Of a stretch of 64,000 nucleotides of DNA, positions 24,190 through 36,704 are shown piece by piece (positions within the stretch are counted from its first letter, which is position 1; every line of letters starts with the position of its first letter). Source of the DNA: Calamus simplicifolius (lineage: Eukaryota; Streptophyta; Magnoliopsida; Arecales; Arecaceae); NCBI GenBank assembly GCA_900491605.1, contig UESW01004627.1:391114-455113 (forward strand). The letters are read 5' to 3'. The notes below the pieces were generated by a model, which was not told the origin of the DNA, ran no database searches, and saw nothing but the letters and a program-made list of their open reading frames with translations. The position numbers and the translations under genes are program-made.

Positions 24190-27100
24190 GTCACAATCAC
24201 CCGACTGAAGCCACCGGATGACAGTCAGAGAATCCCTTCAATGAAGAGGCTGTGAGCATGAAGTCTCCGAACAGCATGGGAAATACCAGCCCATGCAGCA
24301 TGAAGCTCAGCCAGAGGTACGAAGAGTCTAAGGAAGCAAAACTGCCAGCCGACAATAAAGCACCATCAGACCCCCGGATAACAAAAGCAGACCCCGCGAG
24401 TCTTCCGAACACTCTCGTCAAAGTTGATTTTCACAAACCTGGAGGAGGGGCTCCCAAGATATAAAAACCGTGTGATGGTTCGCTGCCAAAGCAGCAGGGG
24501 ATCCCCAGTGGCCAGAGTTGCAAAAATCGAAGCCTTTGAACAGAAGAGCACTTTCAGCAATCATGGATCTGATCTTCCGCTCTAATCCAAGAGCAGAGAT
24601 GGTAACGTCAGCAAAGATAACCTGGTTCTGCGACAACCAGATCTGATAGGCAGTGATAGCCCAAAGAATGCTCCGCTGTCGAGTGGCTCTCCGAATATCA
24701 ACAAGGAATTGGGAGCACAGAGAACCAGAACCATCAACTCCACATATATACCCCATCCGCATCCAAATCCACCTCCATCTGTGCACGAAAGGATCGCGTG
24801 GTCAATAGTCTCCTCCTCTTCTCCACACAGCAGACAAGTCGCCTCAATAGGAAGACCCCTTCTAGAAAGCAAGGAGCTGGAGGGGAGGCAATTCCACATG
24901 ATCTTCCATAAAAATAACTGGACCCTGGGATGAATGGGGAGCTTCCAAATCCAGATAGCATCCCTCGAGACCAGAGGCTATGATCTGTACTCCTCGATGA
25001 GATCCGAAGTGGGAGCCCTGGGGAGAGAAGATCTACGCCATAACCTAGTATCCTGGGAGGGGCCCAGGATAATAGGAATGGAAAGAATCCGCCGAGAGAG
25101 CTCCTCCCCAAATAACCTGTAGACAACCTGGGAATCCCAAGAGGAAGAATCCTGAGTAATGAGCTCCCGAACTCTCATGCCAGGCGGAACATCCGTACAA
25201 ATGAATGACGGCCAACGAAAGAGGGGAAGATCCAAAATCCAAGTATCCTGAGCAACATCAACCGAGGCTCCGTCTCCAATCATCCAGAGACGTTGTTCAA
25301 GATAGTTGGAGCATGAAGACACACCTCTCTCCAAAAGAAGGAATGCCCCCGACTAGCTAGAAAATCCAAAGAAGGAGGCCAGGCACCATATCTCGCACGC
25401 ATAATGGAGCTCCAGAAGCAGTGAGGATCAAGAATAAATCTCGAGGCATGCCTGGCCAACAGAGCCTCTCTCCTAACAATCAAGGACTGGATACCAAGGC
25501 TACCCTCCCGCAAAGGCATACAGATCAACTCCCATGCCTGAAGATGAATACCATGACCATCCTGCATAGAAGCCCACAGAAAGTCCCTGAAACAACGCTC
25601 CAACCTTCGAAGACACGTAATAGGGACCACTGCATTAGATAGAAGATACATAGGGAGAGACGTAAAGACAGAGCGAATAAGGATGATTCTCGCCATCATA
25701 GATAAGCCGGTCACCTGTCATCCATCCAACCGGTCCCGAATGCATCGCTCGAGGTAAGTATAATCATTGATACGAGGATGCCTTCCCAAGAGAGGGATCC
25801 AAATAAGAAAGCGCATCAGCCTTGTTCGAGATGCCCAGAGCTTGATGTATGACATCCCTGGTTGACATGGAAGTCTTAGGGCTGAAGCAGATCGTAGACA
25901 TATCTAAGTTAACCCTCTGGCCAGAAGGACCACAATAGCTCTGAATAATAGAGGCATAACCGCCAGCATTTTGAAGAGAAGCCTGTAGGATGCAGTCATC
26001 CGCAAAAAGGAGATGGGAGAGGGGGGGCCCGAGGAAGCAGCCATAAAGGGGGCGATGCGCCCATCCTGCTGAGCCTGATCAAGAGCGCGTGATAGATCAT
26101 CCGCAGCCAGAACAAACAAAAACGGGGATAATGGACAACCCTGTCTTAGGCCCACAGAAGAGTGGAAGAAAGAGGACTGCACACCATTAGCAATTAGAGA
26201 GAATGACGGCTTCTGGATGTAGGCCATAATCCAATCAATAAATAAAGCATGAAAACCAAATTCAAGCAGGGTTTGGTGCATGAATCTCCAGCTCATCCTG
26301 TCATAGGCACGCTCCATGTCTAACTTGACGGCCATAAGACACTGCCTAACCGAAGCTCTCTGGAGATCATGCATAACTCCTGCGCAATAAGGACATTATT
26401 GAAAATACTCCGACCTTTGATGAAAGCCCCCTGTTCAGAAGAGATAAGCTGAGGAATGACCACCCGCAGACGGGAGACTAAAAGGTGAGCACAAACCTTA
26501 TACAAGGTAGTGCAAAGACTAATCGGACGAAAGTGCTGAGGAGAAGAGGCATCCGAGTGCTTCGGTATAAGTGTGATGAGGGTCTGATTCCAGTCTGAAG
26601 GAATGGATCTGGATAGAAAAGCACTGTGAATAGCCTGGGTGACCTCCCGACCGACAATATCCCAATAATGACGGAAGAAGAATGGCGGAAAACTATCCGG
26701 GCCAAGCACCTTATCGGGCCCAAGGTCCCATAAAGTCGAATGGATCTCATCATCAGTGATAAGCCTAATCAGAAGGTTGTTCTGGAACTCAGAGACCTTT
26801 TTAGATGAAGGAACCCTGACAACCGGCGCCCCCTCCCCATTGGACTCCGTCCATCTAGATAGAAAGAACTGGAATAACTGGTCCCGGATAATAACAGAAT
26901 CCTCCTGGGAGTTTCCCTCTGCATCAACTAACCGCTGAATCCTGTTAGCAGCCGACGCTTCAGAGTGGCCTTATGAAAGAATCTAGTATTGTGATCCTCC
27001 TCTCGAAGCCACTGAATCCTAGATCGCTACCTCCAATAGGACTCCTGCTGCAGGAGCAGGGAATTATGAAGAGCAAGCTTAGATATGAGAGAGAAGAGAT

Positions 27101-28074
27101 CAGTATCAGAGAGACAACCGTTCCGATCCTCCCTATCCTGCAAGGCGGCAACATCAGCTTCCACTTGCTCAATGTTTCTTACAAGATTCCCAACCTCCAA
27201 TATGTTCCATCTCAATAGGCATCGTCTCAGCAACTCCAATCGCCTAGAGTGACGATAAGAAGCATTACCCCTCATCGGTAAGTGCCAAACCTGAGCCACA
27301 ATAGACCGAGCCAAGGGATAGGAGGTCCATAACTGCTCAAATCTAAACTGATGCTGCTGCACTAGGTCAGTGACAGTGGATATTAGGAGAGGACAATGAT
27401 CAGAGGCGACACGAGGCAGATGAGTGATAGTGGTAGAGGGGAACATCTGAGTCCATTGGGCAGTGGCCAAGGCTCTATCCAACCTTTCTCAAACTCTAGC
27501 TAAGCCCTGGCGATTGTTACACTAGGTGAACTGGGGACTCGAGAACCCCAAATCCAGAAGACCAGCAGAGGAGATAAAGGATATGAACTCCATGATATCT
27601 GGAGTATCAGAAACTTGCCTACCGCCTCGCTTCTCATTAGCAGCAGTAATGCAGTTGAAGTCACCAACCAAGATAGAAGGAATACCCTGAGCAAGAGAGA
27701 AAGACTCTCAGTCCAAAGAGCACATCGTTCCCTGAAATCAGTGCTAGCATAAGCTCCCAACAGAAGCCAGGGGTCACAAGAGCCCTCCGAGACTAGAAGA
27801 GTAATTGCTGATCACACTGATTATAAGCATTGACCTTAATCAAAGAGTGGTGCCAGAACGCAACCATCCCACCCGATAGACCAACAGACTCCACAGCATA
27901 AGAAGACCATGATCTAGCAGCCTATCTCCGAAAGAGGACCAAACTATCGCCCGATAACCAAGTTTCCAATAGAATGCAAATGTCAAAATTATGGATCTAT
28001 AACAATCTAGCAAAGGGGGATCGAAAAGAGGGTTTTCGAGCTCCTCTAACATTCCATATAAGGATTTTTATTAG
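24190..28074 (-). pseudogene. LINE B ORF2 (endonuclease, reverse transcriptase, zf-RVT, RNase H), frameshifted
   Basis: Beginning near 28074 it reads KILIWNVRGARKP, the apurinic endonuclease start; the endonuclease ends with ASDHCPLLI at about 27405. The linker (27380-26760) matches LINE A. RT blocks: DSFPPFFFRHYWDIVG (about 26690), FIKGRSIFNNVLIAQ (26420), VKLDMERAYDRMSW (26330), GLRQGCPLSPFLF (26150) and FADD at 26006-25995, which needs a frame change from the preceding block. zf-RVT is CLLCGEEEETIDHAILSC near 24840-24790. The RNase H part follows from about 24470. LINE ORF2 nicks the target and primes reverse transcription there. At least five frame changes are needed for a continuous reading. 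Confidence 0.85.
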
Positions 28075-28181
28075 CAAATGGGGGAAGGGTGGGACCCACT
28101 CTGATCTTTAACCATAGCCAAATCAGCAGGGTGCCCTAAGATCAGAGCACCACCCTCCACTATTTGAGAATTACAATCTAT

Positions 28182-29768
28182 CTAGATATTATTAGTCCCC
28201 TGGGAGCCGGCCTCAGTTGCGGATTCCAAAGAGCAGGAAACAACAACGGGGAGGGCAGAATCCATGGACTGATCTTGAATAGCCGCCTTAAGACAGGATA
28301 GCACCGAATCATGACGCCGGATCTCACCCTTCGATGATTGACCTAAGTGCTTGTCACATTGAATGACCTGACTACAAAAGGCCTTACCAGGCTTGTTGAC
28401 CAAAATGGCAGGACCCTTGCAAGGGATCATAGGATCAGAAGGTGATATTTTCTTCTTAGGATCCTTAGACTTAGCAGAAATTCCTTTCCCTTTCCGATTT
28501 CCACTATTTAAGCTCGATCTCAGGGATAAGGAATCCTCAGGCCTAGCCCGCTTGGAGGGACCCGGGTTAGCATCAGGCAGAGACACAAGGCTACAATCCT
28601 CATTGCCCACATCCAAACAGGAAAATGGATTCTTTAGAATCAGAGCCTGCTTGTCTGAACTCAAGGCATCAGTGCCATTTAGCAAGACTTCAGGCCTTGC
28701 TGGTTTTATCAAACCGGCACGAAGTCCCCCAGCCGGCACACAGCCAGTAGCATTGGCACCCTTAGACAACCCTTCTGAAACCACCGGGCAAGCTGACGGG
28801 AGAACATGAGCCGCAGCCACACTGCCACTCCTCTTGCCAGCCTGCAGAGGACGCCGCCGGCCTGCTTGCCGGAAGAAGCCCTCCCTTCCACCAGAACCCC
28901 AAGCCTAACCGCCACAAACTGAGGAGAATCCGAAGCAACGGAGGGGGACCCGGACACCTGAGTCGATTGCACCCGCGCTTGAGCAGTGGATTTTCGTTGG
29001 CGAGTAACCGTCATCCATGGGCCATACAACGGCTCCGGCGAAGCCGACGCTGGATCAGACGGCTGAGCTGACGGAGAACAAGGGCCCGAGAGATGAATCG
29101 AGCCGCATTTGGAGCAAATTCCATTCAGATGCTCGAATTGAAAAGACTGCCAGAAGGGAGTAGCCGACCCCTGGATTCTGACACCAGGTCGGAGGGGCCG
29201 CCGAAGATCAATTCGGACGCATGCTCTAGCGAACGCTCCCCTGGACAAAGACCGAGTTGCAGTATCGGCAACGATGAACTTCCCGCCGCGCCAGGATAGC
29301 TTCAAGCACAGAATCATCCCAATACTCCATGGGTAGAGCCGGCAAGCACACCCAGAGAAGGGCCGAGAACAGAGAGTCCCTGGCCGGAACAAAATCCGAT
29401 CGCCAGCTCTCAGTAGCAATGGGCTGTCCATTGACAACTCCTCCTGAGCTCCAGAGTACTCAAAACGGAAAACATAGCAACGATAAGCGAGGCATACCGT
29501 GTGGATGTCGCTGGAGATGCCCGCAAGCCGAAACTCCCTAATGAAGGCTTCCGAGGGATCCAGCGGTGGTAAGTCCGAGCCAAGACCGCTTTCTCCTTCC
29601 AACAAGCACTAGACGCCTCCAGGACCTCAGCAGGGATTAGGACAACCTCTGGGAAGTACCTTCGAGCTCCGCAACCTTCGCCAAAGACGGGGAAGATGAA
29701 ACCCATTCATACCTAAGATCGTGCCCCTGTTCCACGCCTTTCGAGCATCCCGAGCATCATCCGCTGCC
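28182..29768 (-). pseudogene. LINE B ORF1 (DUF4283-type domain, zinc knuckle), frameshifted
   Basis: It starts MAADDARDARKAWN at 29768. The N-terminal domain changes frame several times (VVLIPAEVLEASSACWKEKA region near 29640, then ARTYHRWIPRKPSLG). The knuckle GICSKCGSIHLSGPC lies near 29115-29070 after FARACVRIDLRRPLRPGVRI. A further frame from 28820 to 28182 gives the polar C-terminal region (PFSCLDVGNED, then RKGKGISAKSKDPKKKISPS) and ends EAGSQGTNNI. In L1 elements ORF1 coats the element RNA. The short ALFSC/PFSLL-type motif is shared with LINE A. Confidence 0.8.
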
Positions 29769-30355
29769 ATGAGAGTAGCAAGAGGAAGACGCGACAACGA
29801 TGGAGGGGCCGCAGCCACCCATGCTGAAGATCGAGCAGGCAACCGTCGAGTGCACGAATCTAAAAGCAAGAGGAAAAACAAATCGCCCTAGTTCTCGACC
29901 GAGTATTAGAAGCTGATGATGCGTAGGCTTCTTTTGGTGTCGCTAACTATTGCTATCTTTTTTTTTGTATTTCTAATGATAAAAATATATTTAAAACTTA
30001 TTTTTTTAACAATAAGAAAAACATATGTCTACTAACTAACAGTTATATTTTATCATTATATTAAAAAAAAAAAGATCACGGCTAAAGAGAGGAAAGAGAA
30101 GTCACACTAGTTCTCATTTGATTAAGTACTAAATATTGCGGAAGTGATGGGTTAAAAAAAAATTAAAAATAAAAAAGTTATTTTTTAAAAAATATCACCT
30201 TCTATTTTTTAAAAAATATGATATTTAATTTTTAAAAATAAAAATAAAACATTCAAATATATTTTCTTTATAGATTTTTATTTTTTATAAAAATAAGGGG
30301 AAAAAAAAAACTGAAATGGGGTTCATAAGTTCATAACATTGGACCCGATGGCGCT

Positions 30356-31153
30356 CCATAACGTTGCTTTGAATTCGAAACCAGCGAGCGCACAGCCGAT
30401 AATGGGAGAGTGCAGAGGCTTTTTTAATAATTTAATTAATGGAGCCTTTTCAAGGGCCCCAAATGAAACGCGCACTCGAGCGCCGCTGGCTACGCGCGCC
30501 GCGCTGTGAAACGTTCGCGCTCACATGCAAACCCCTCAACCCCAATCTTACGCCGATCCGAGCACTGAAATAATAAGGGGTTCGCTCTGCAACTCGTGCC
30601 ATTCATTTTAAAACCATTTTACCCTCCTCGCTTTACCCACCACATCCTCTCATCTAACTTATTTGGAGCTGGAGCTGAGCTCCATTCTTGGTGCCTTTCT
30701 CCGTTTATCATTCTCTTCTCGCCTCAGCCAGTGAATCTCTCGTCACTGTCGCTGTATCGCTGCTTCGGATGATGAATCTCTTTATCTTTTTCTCGGCGCA
30801 TTGCTGGTACTAGAAAAAAGAAAAGCCCGCGGAGCACTGAAGCAAAAGCCAGAAGAATAAAACGACTAAAACGACGGAAGGAGCACGTGATCAACGCATT
30901 GGTGGGCCGTAGAGCCGCGGACACCATTAGTCCATTGCCGGTTTCCACCTCCCCCACTATTCGTCATTGCCTCCTCTCAGTCTCTCTCTCTGACATGAAG
31001 TGTTATTTTATCTACCAACGGTAGGGACTGAGATCTAGATATATAAATCTCACGTAGCTGGAGCTCGCAAATGGCTGCACGGAAGAAACACAGCTTGATT
31101 CTTATCCACCACCATTAAAACCACCACCGCCATCACCCGATTCACCCATAAAA
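30356..31153 (+). promoter_or_regulatory. Upstream region of the LRR receptor-like gene
   Basis: This stretch has no coding unit of its own. tatataaat at 31040-31048 is a good TATA box, 106 bp before the ATG. GC-rich islands (acgcgcgccgcgctg near 30490) and CT-rich runs (tcagtctctctctctg near 30980) are typical of plant core promoters and leaders. Confidence 0.6.
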
Positions 31154-34100
31154 ATGGCATCTTTATCGTGGCCCAAATCCATCCGCCTCTCCGTCCTCGT
31201 CCTCTGCTTCTTGCTCACCGCCTCCGCCCAAGAGCTCTCCACCTCCCAGTCCAAGGCCCTCCTCCGTGTCCAGCGCCTCCTCGAGTTCCCCGCCGCCCTC
31301 GCAGCCTGGACTAACCGCACCAACTTCTGCTCCCTCCGTCCCTCCTTTTCCCTCTCCGTCGCCTGCTCCGGTGGCCGCATCACCCGTCTCGCCATCGTCG
31401 GCAACCAGCGCGCCGCCCTCTCTTCCAGCTTCTCCTCCGATTCCCTCTTCACCACGCTGTCTAGGCTCCGGAGCTTGACCGCCCTCTCCCTCGTCTCCCT
31501 CGGCATCTGGGGACCGCTTCCCGGGAAGGTGGATCGGTTCTCCTCCCTCAAACTCCTCAACTTAAGCTCCAATCACTTCTACGGCGCCATCCCTCGGGAG
31601 ATCTCTAAGATGTCGAGCCTTCAAAATCTCGTCTTGGCAAACAATTCCTTCAATGGAACAGTTCCCGACCTCCGATCTTTATCTAGTCTCCGCGAGCTGG
31701 ACTTGGGAGTCAACCGCCTCGGGCCCGAGTTCCCGTCCCTTGGTAAGAGTCTTGTGACTCTAGTCCTGAAGAAGAACAGTTTCGGCAGCAAAATCCCAAA
31801 GGGTCTCGCAGATTTCGATAAGCTGGAGAAGCTGGATTTGGCTTCCAATCAGTTCACAGGTTGGATTCCGCCATTCTTGTTCTCATTGCCTTCTGTTCGA
31901 TACTTGGATCTGTCCCGAAACCAGCTGGCCGGACAGCTTCTGGCGAACCTTGCTTGCGGCGATGAGCTCGAACATGTCGACGTCTCGAACAATCGTTTGG
32001 TCGGAGGATTGCCTCCGTGCCTCGCTTCGAATTCTTCGAGCCTGGTTGTGCTGAATTCGGGCAACTGTATGACTTCAAGGAATCCGAGGTACCAGCGCTC
32101 GAATTCTTATTGCAACGATGGGGCGCTGGCTGCCATACTGCCTCCAGCTGAAAAGAAGAGCGGATCAAAGAGCAAGTTAGGCGTTATATTCGCCATCGCG
32201 GGGAGTGTTATGGGGGTGCGGTGCTCCTTAGCCTTCTTGGTTTCGAGGTGGATGAAAGCAGAGGGAGACAAGTTCCAGAAAACTGCTGCTGGAAAACCTT
32301 TGATTCAAGGATCTTCAAGAATTACAGCTGATACAAGTAAGAATGCCTCATTCTGGTGCTCTTTGATCTATTCTGACGTAAGATGAGTCGGCTAACAAAT
32401 TTTTTTTTTACTCCAAAAAAAATTTGGCCCTCAAACTATCACTCAAAATTTATTTTATTTATAGTTGCATTTTTAGATTAAGATTCATTAAAATTGATAA
32501 AATAATTAATGTGTGAACTGATATGAGTACATGGATTAATTGATAGCATAATATATTGATTATTTCATCAATTTTAATTGATACATAATATTTTTAGAAC
32601 ATATAAAATTAAATTATAATAATTAAAATTTTAAGGTTCATAATGAATTTTGAATGAAAGTTTGAGGACTAAAAGTGTGTGTGTGCATATATATTGTAAG
32701 AAAAATATCGTATGAATTGGATGGCTTGTGAAGATTTTGAAACCATTTGTGTAATATTATTCCATCTTTAACAGGGCACACATCTGAAGCAGAGAATAGG
32801 TACATTTGGGCTGGCATCCTATCGTGTTTTTAGCCTGGAGGAACTCGAAGAAGCGACCAATAATTTTGACCCATCAAATTTAATTGAGGATGGTCCCAGA
32901 GGGCAGGTATGAGAGTGGGTATCTAGAGTTGTTTTGCTTTATGTGATGAAATTATTAGCTTAGCAAACATGTGGAAATCCTGATCTCCCGTACTAATCCT
33001 CTGTTCCAAAGGAATGCTCAAATTCTTTTTGTTTTCAGGTCCTCTGTTCTGGTGAAACTGAAATAAGAGAAAAGCTAGTTACTGTGCTACGATCAGTACG
33101 AAAATTTGTGTGACCTTGCTATTTATTAACACTTGTAGTTTGAGCAAGTAGTACTGTATCTTGAATGATGAGTCTTAGAAAAGAAAGATCAAGGTCTTCC
33201 CTATGGTATTAATTTTCAAAGAAGATAGGATTCCATGTCCACACCTATGCCCAACCATTAAAAACATAACTTAAAATTTTAGGCTGTCCTCTCTCTCCTA
33301 TGTCAACCTGACAGCAATTTAAGAGTCCTTTTTTCAAAAAAAGTAAGGATAAAAAGTGTTTATATATATGCCATGATGAAACTGAAAGACAATATGAAAT
33401 AAAATCATGCAAATGGGTGTTTCCTTAAATTTAAGGATGTAGCCTAAGATCTACAGAAGGTTGACCAAAAGTGTTTTTGATTTCTGTAAATCATCTGATG
33501 TCTCTAGTTAGTTTTGTTATCTACTTGAACAACTAAAATCATGTGAGAAGTAGAGAATAAGAATTGTAACATTGCTTGGGCATCGAAAAAAATAAAAACA
33601 AAAAAGGGTGCTCCGCTAAGCTGGAACTTGCCTGTTACCCAACTGTTTGTTGCCAATTCTTTTTCTAACATATTTCATGTAAGTTTCATGATGATGTGAT
33701 GAGCTTGTCGGTCAAAGTTCCAGATCTTTTCTTGAATTCTTTCTGTGTGTGATGGAAACCACAGTTCTCTGGATCTTCTTTCAAGTTTCCTTTGATGATA
33801 GCAACTATGGTAGAAGTTGCTATGATGGTGGGCAGGACCATCTTTTTGCTTTTTTGCTTGTGCTGCTGCAGCTTTCTTTTTGGCATGGATCCACTGTTTC
33901 ACTAGAAAAAAGATACCATCTTCGTTGGTCCTCCTTTAATTTGGAATTTTTGTTCCTGCCTTTTTAGTTCTACAAGGGTTGGCTCCAGGATAGCTCCACG
34001 GTTGTGGTGAGATGTTTGAAGTTGAAACCGAAGCATTCTCCTCAAAGCCTGCTAAAGTACATGGATGTCATCTCAAAGCTCAGGCATCGTCATTTGGTCA

Positions 34101-35831
34101 GCATTTTGGGGCACTGCATTTTTGGTGGCCAGGATGGTGCTAACACAACAAGCATCGTCTTTCTCGTTTTTGAGCATGTTTCAAATGGAACTTTAAGGAG
34201 TCATCTTATTGGTACTCGACTGGAACTTTAAGGCAAACATTCTCTTGCCCCCCGAGATTAGATGACATGACGTGATGTTTTGTTTTTGTTTCTCCCACTT
34301 GTCAGAGTGGCGAAAGCGCGAGATGCTGAAATGGCCGCAAAGAGTAGCAGCTGTCATTGGGGTTGCCAGGGGAGTTCGGTTCTTGCATACAGTAAGCGTT
34401 CCTGGTATTGTTGGAAATGATCTCAACATTGAAAATATATTGTTGGACCCAACTCTCACTGCAAAAGTTAACAATTATAATCTTCCAGTGCTGCTGAAGA
34501 ATAAGAACAACAAGGTTAAGTATAAACATGATTCAAAGCAAAGGTTTAAATTTGTTTTATATTTAGTTCATAGCTAAATCTCTATCTTGGGTCTATCAGG
34601 TAGGTTTTGAAAGCCCTTTCAGCACAGTGGATGATAGCAATCTTGGCAGGTACCATGTCCTATCTATATGATTACAATGAGACAATTTAATTGACAGAAA
34701 GAAGTTTGATTTATTGACTACCAGGCCCTGTACAACAACTACACTCTGAAAGAGAAATACAAGAGGAAAAAAAAAAAAAAAAGATATGTAAGAAGAAACC
34801 AATCCCCAATCCAAACAATCTGATAGATTCGTAGATAAGTTGCCAACAGCTGTTAGCTGGTTGGCACCCCTTTTAAGGGCTTGCCCAGCCGGAATCCCAC
34901 AAAAGTGATGCTTTTACTATTAAATGAAGGTGATACAAGTTGAAAGTTGGAAGCAATTTTGGGTCGTGGTAATAATATATATAATTCCTTTTTTTTTTTT
35001 TTTTGCCCCTTTCTCGTGCTCACAGTATTTACAGTTTGGATCGTGGTGAAAAAGAAGATATTTATCAGCTGGGACTGATTCTTCTAGAAATTATCACAGG
35101 CAAACCTCCACAATCCCAAAGCGAATTAGATTCTCTGAAAGTTCAGGTATTTGGCTTTCGTCTTCTTTGCATCATTATTCTATCGAGCATAGGATTGTTA
35201 GTGCACTACTATGGCTTCTCTCCATCATTTCATAAGGTACAAACCTACTTGCCAAACAAATTTACTGAGAATTTTTTATCACTTTATTAAGGATTTTTTA
35301 AAAAAAAAAAATCTTGATGGGTTTCATGTTAAGAGAGTATCTTTTATGATGACCACCACTTTCAACAGAGTACAATCTTCAACAAATATAGGCAGGCAAA
35401 TCTCTGATTTGTGAATTTGTGGAGTCTGAGTGTTTTTTTTTTTTTTTTTAAACGAAAAACAGCAGGGCATTCACTGTAGCTCTATAGTTGAATTTTAGAG
35501 CTGTCTTTTGCAATAAGAAAATATTGACAACGTTTATTACCAAAAGAAAAAAAAAGCATTGATAAATACCATTGAAAGTGCTTACCATGATCTGCAGCTC
35601 CAAAGAAGCTTAACTGATGGCCTGGCAAAGCTGGAAGGAATAACCGACCCCAACATTTGCGGCACCTTCGCTCTGGACTCCTTGAGAACAGCAGTTGAAA
35701 TAAGCCTGAATTGTGTGTCTGAAGATCCCAGCATGCGTCCCTCAATCGACGATGTTCTTTGGAACTTGCAATATTCTATGCAAGTCCAGGAGGGGTCGGC
35801 CAGCAGCGAGAACCTCAGCACACAGTCCTAG
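31154..35831 (+). CDS. LRR receptor-like pseudokinase (inactive LRR-RLK, subfamily VI type)
   Basis: Seven coding exons keep phase: 31154-32377, 32775-32906, 33968-34211, 34306-34514, 34600-34649, 35026-35146 and 35598-35831, giving 737 residues. Residues 1-26 form a signal peptide. A Cys-containing N-terminal cap and about seven LRRs (LNLSSNHFYGAIPREISKM, LDLASNQFTGWIPPFLFSL) fill roughly 90-300. A membrane segment lies at about 342-365. The juxtamembrane motif VFSLEELEEATNNFDPSNLI leads into the kinase-like domain. Key catalytic motifs are missing: the glycine loop is poor, the VAIK lysine is Arg467, HRD is GND (570-572) and DFG is NYN (590-592). This fits the Arabidopsis At3g03770/At5g14210-type 'probable inactive' receptors, which act without phosphotransfer. 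The end of exon 1 (KNASFWCSLIYSD) and an Arg-Cys inside the membrane segment look unusual for the family. It is convergent with the E2 gene. Confidence 0.9.
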
Positions 35832-36704
35832 ATCTGGAGGTTTTTCACCCATATTTGTTTTCGACTGGTTGTACTTTCATTCTATGATAAACTTGCTATC
35901 AGTTTAGCTCACGGTAGTAGCTATCTGTGTATTTGATTTTGCAACTCACATAAGCCATAAAGTTTAATATTTGTAGGAAGTGATCGGATCTTAAACTGTC
36001 CATGAGCTCGGCTACAAAATCATGTACACCATTTCAATATATTTCCGTTTCCTTGCCTCATCTTAAAGAGTGCTAGGAGGGTCAGCCATTCTAGTACCTT
36101 TGTTAATGGTCAAACAAAGGACAGAAATTATTTGTTGGTAAATAAGTATCCTTGCATGTCACTTGTAGTGTCACACGAGATTGGAGATATTCCTCTTTAT
36201 TTCATATCAAATGCAAAAAAGTAAATTCATTAACCTTTTTTATTTTTATTTGAAGGGATAACGAGAAGATATCCCATGATTATGAATTATCCCTTTGAAC
36301 TTTATTCTCAACATCCCTCCCTTATAATTATAGCTTTTGAGAATCTTCCCCTATTTCAAACATGGAATCATGGTCTTCTCTGAACACACAAAAAAAAGTT
36401 AGAAAAGGGAGCAGAGAACAAGAGAGTGACAAAGAGGCCATCAAGTCATCCAACAAGCCAGCTCATCAATGAAACAGTTATTGACAAAGAAGCGAAACAA
36501 AAGGTCCAGATATATTTGCCTCACAACACAAAGCATAGCAGAATCTTCAAGCGAATGAGTTAAAAATGTCCACATCTGGAAGCCACGCAGCAACATGGCG
36601 ACAGCAAGCACCTAGTTGGAATACAATATCTATAGTGCAATTATTAACTACAGGTGGCATCCCACAACTTAAAGGATAAAGCAAGCACCAGTCGGGATCC
36701 ATCA
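35832..36704. other. Convergent 3' flanks of the receptor and E2 genes
   Basis: This 873-bp interval between the two stop codons must hold both 3' UTRs. No additional gene is visible. Confidence 0.6.
36301..36306 (-). promoter_or_regulatory. Candidate poly(A) signal of the E2 gene
   Basis: tttatt on the plus strand is AATAAA on the minus strand, about 400 bp after the E2 stop codon. Further AATAAA-like sites occur at 36239-36250 and 36196-36201, so the one used is uncertain. Confidence 0.35.

Larger units (their letters stand above)
23931..29918 (-). mobile_element. LINE B: L1-type non-LTR retrotransposon, same family as LINE A
   Basis: It reads on the minus strand from about 29918 (5' end) to a tail tctatacc followed by 11 A at 23941-23931. 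It carries ORF1 (29768-28182) and ORF2 (about 28074-24190) in the same domain order as LINE A, without nested insertions, and is about 5.99 kb long. The candidate target duplication is catgtggggcttctc (23916-23930) against atgcgtaggcttct (29919-29932), imperfect with an indel. Longer open frames than in LINE A suggest a somewhat younger copy, but stops and frameshifts still make it inactive. Confidence 0.88.
23885..30355. repeat. Second copy of the tandem duplication, split by LINE B
   Basis: The part left of LINE B (about 23885-23930, cgtaaataacttgg and catgtggggct) and the part right of it (29919-30355) together form one copy matching 22510-23880 without its hAT insertion. The order of shared blocks is the same in both. 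Confidence 0.75.

Noticed and set aside
31102..31572. Long minus-strand ORF over the LRR gene start
   Set aside because: Shadow frame of the GC-rich coding exon on the plus strand; no promoter or family motif.
33039..33112. An extra exon of the LRR receptor after a ttttcag acceptor
   Set aside because: The kinase-like reading continues in phase directly from 32906 to 33968, matching the family order (DGPRGQ then FYKGWL). The extra piece would add residues without family counterpart.
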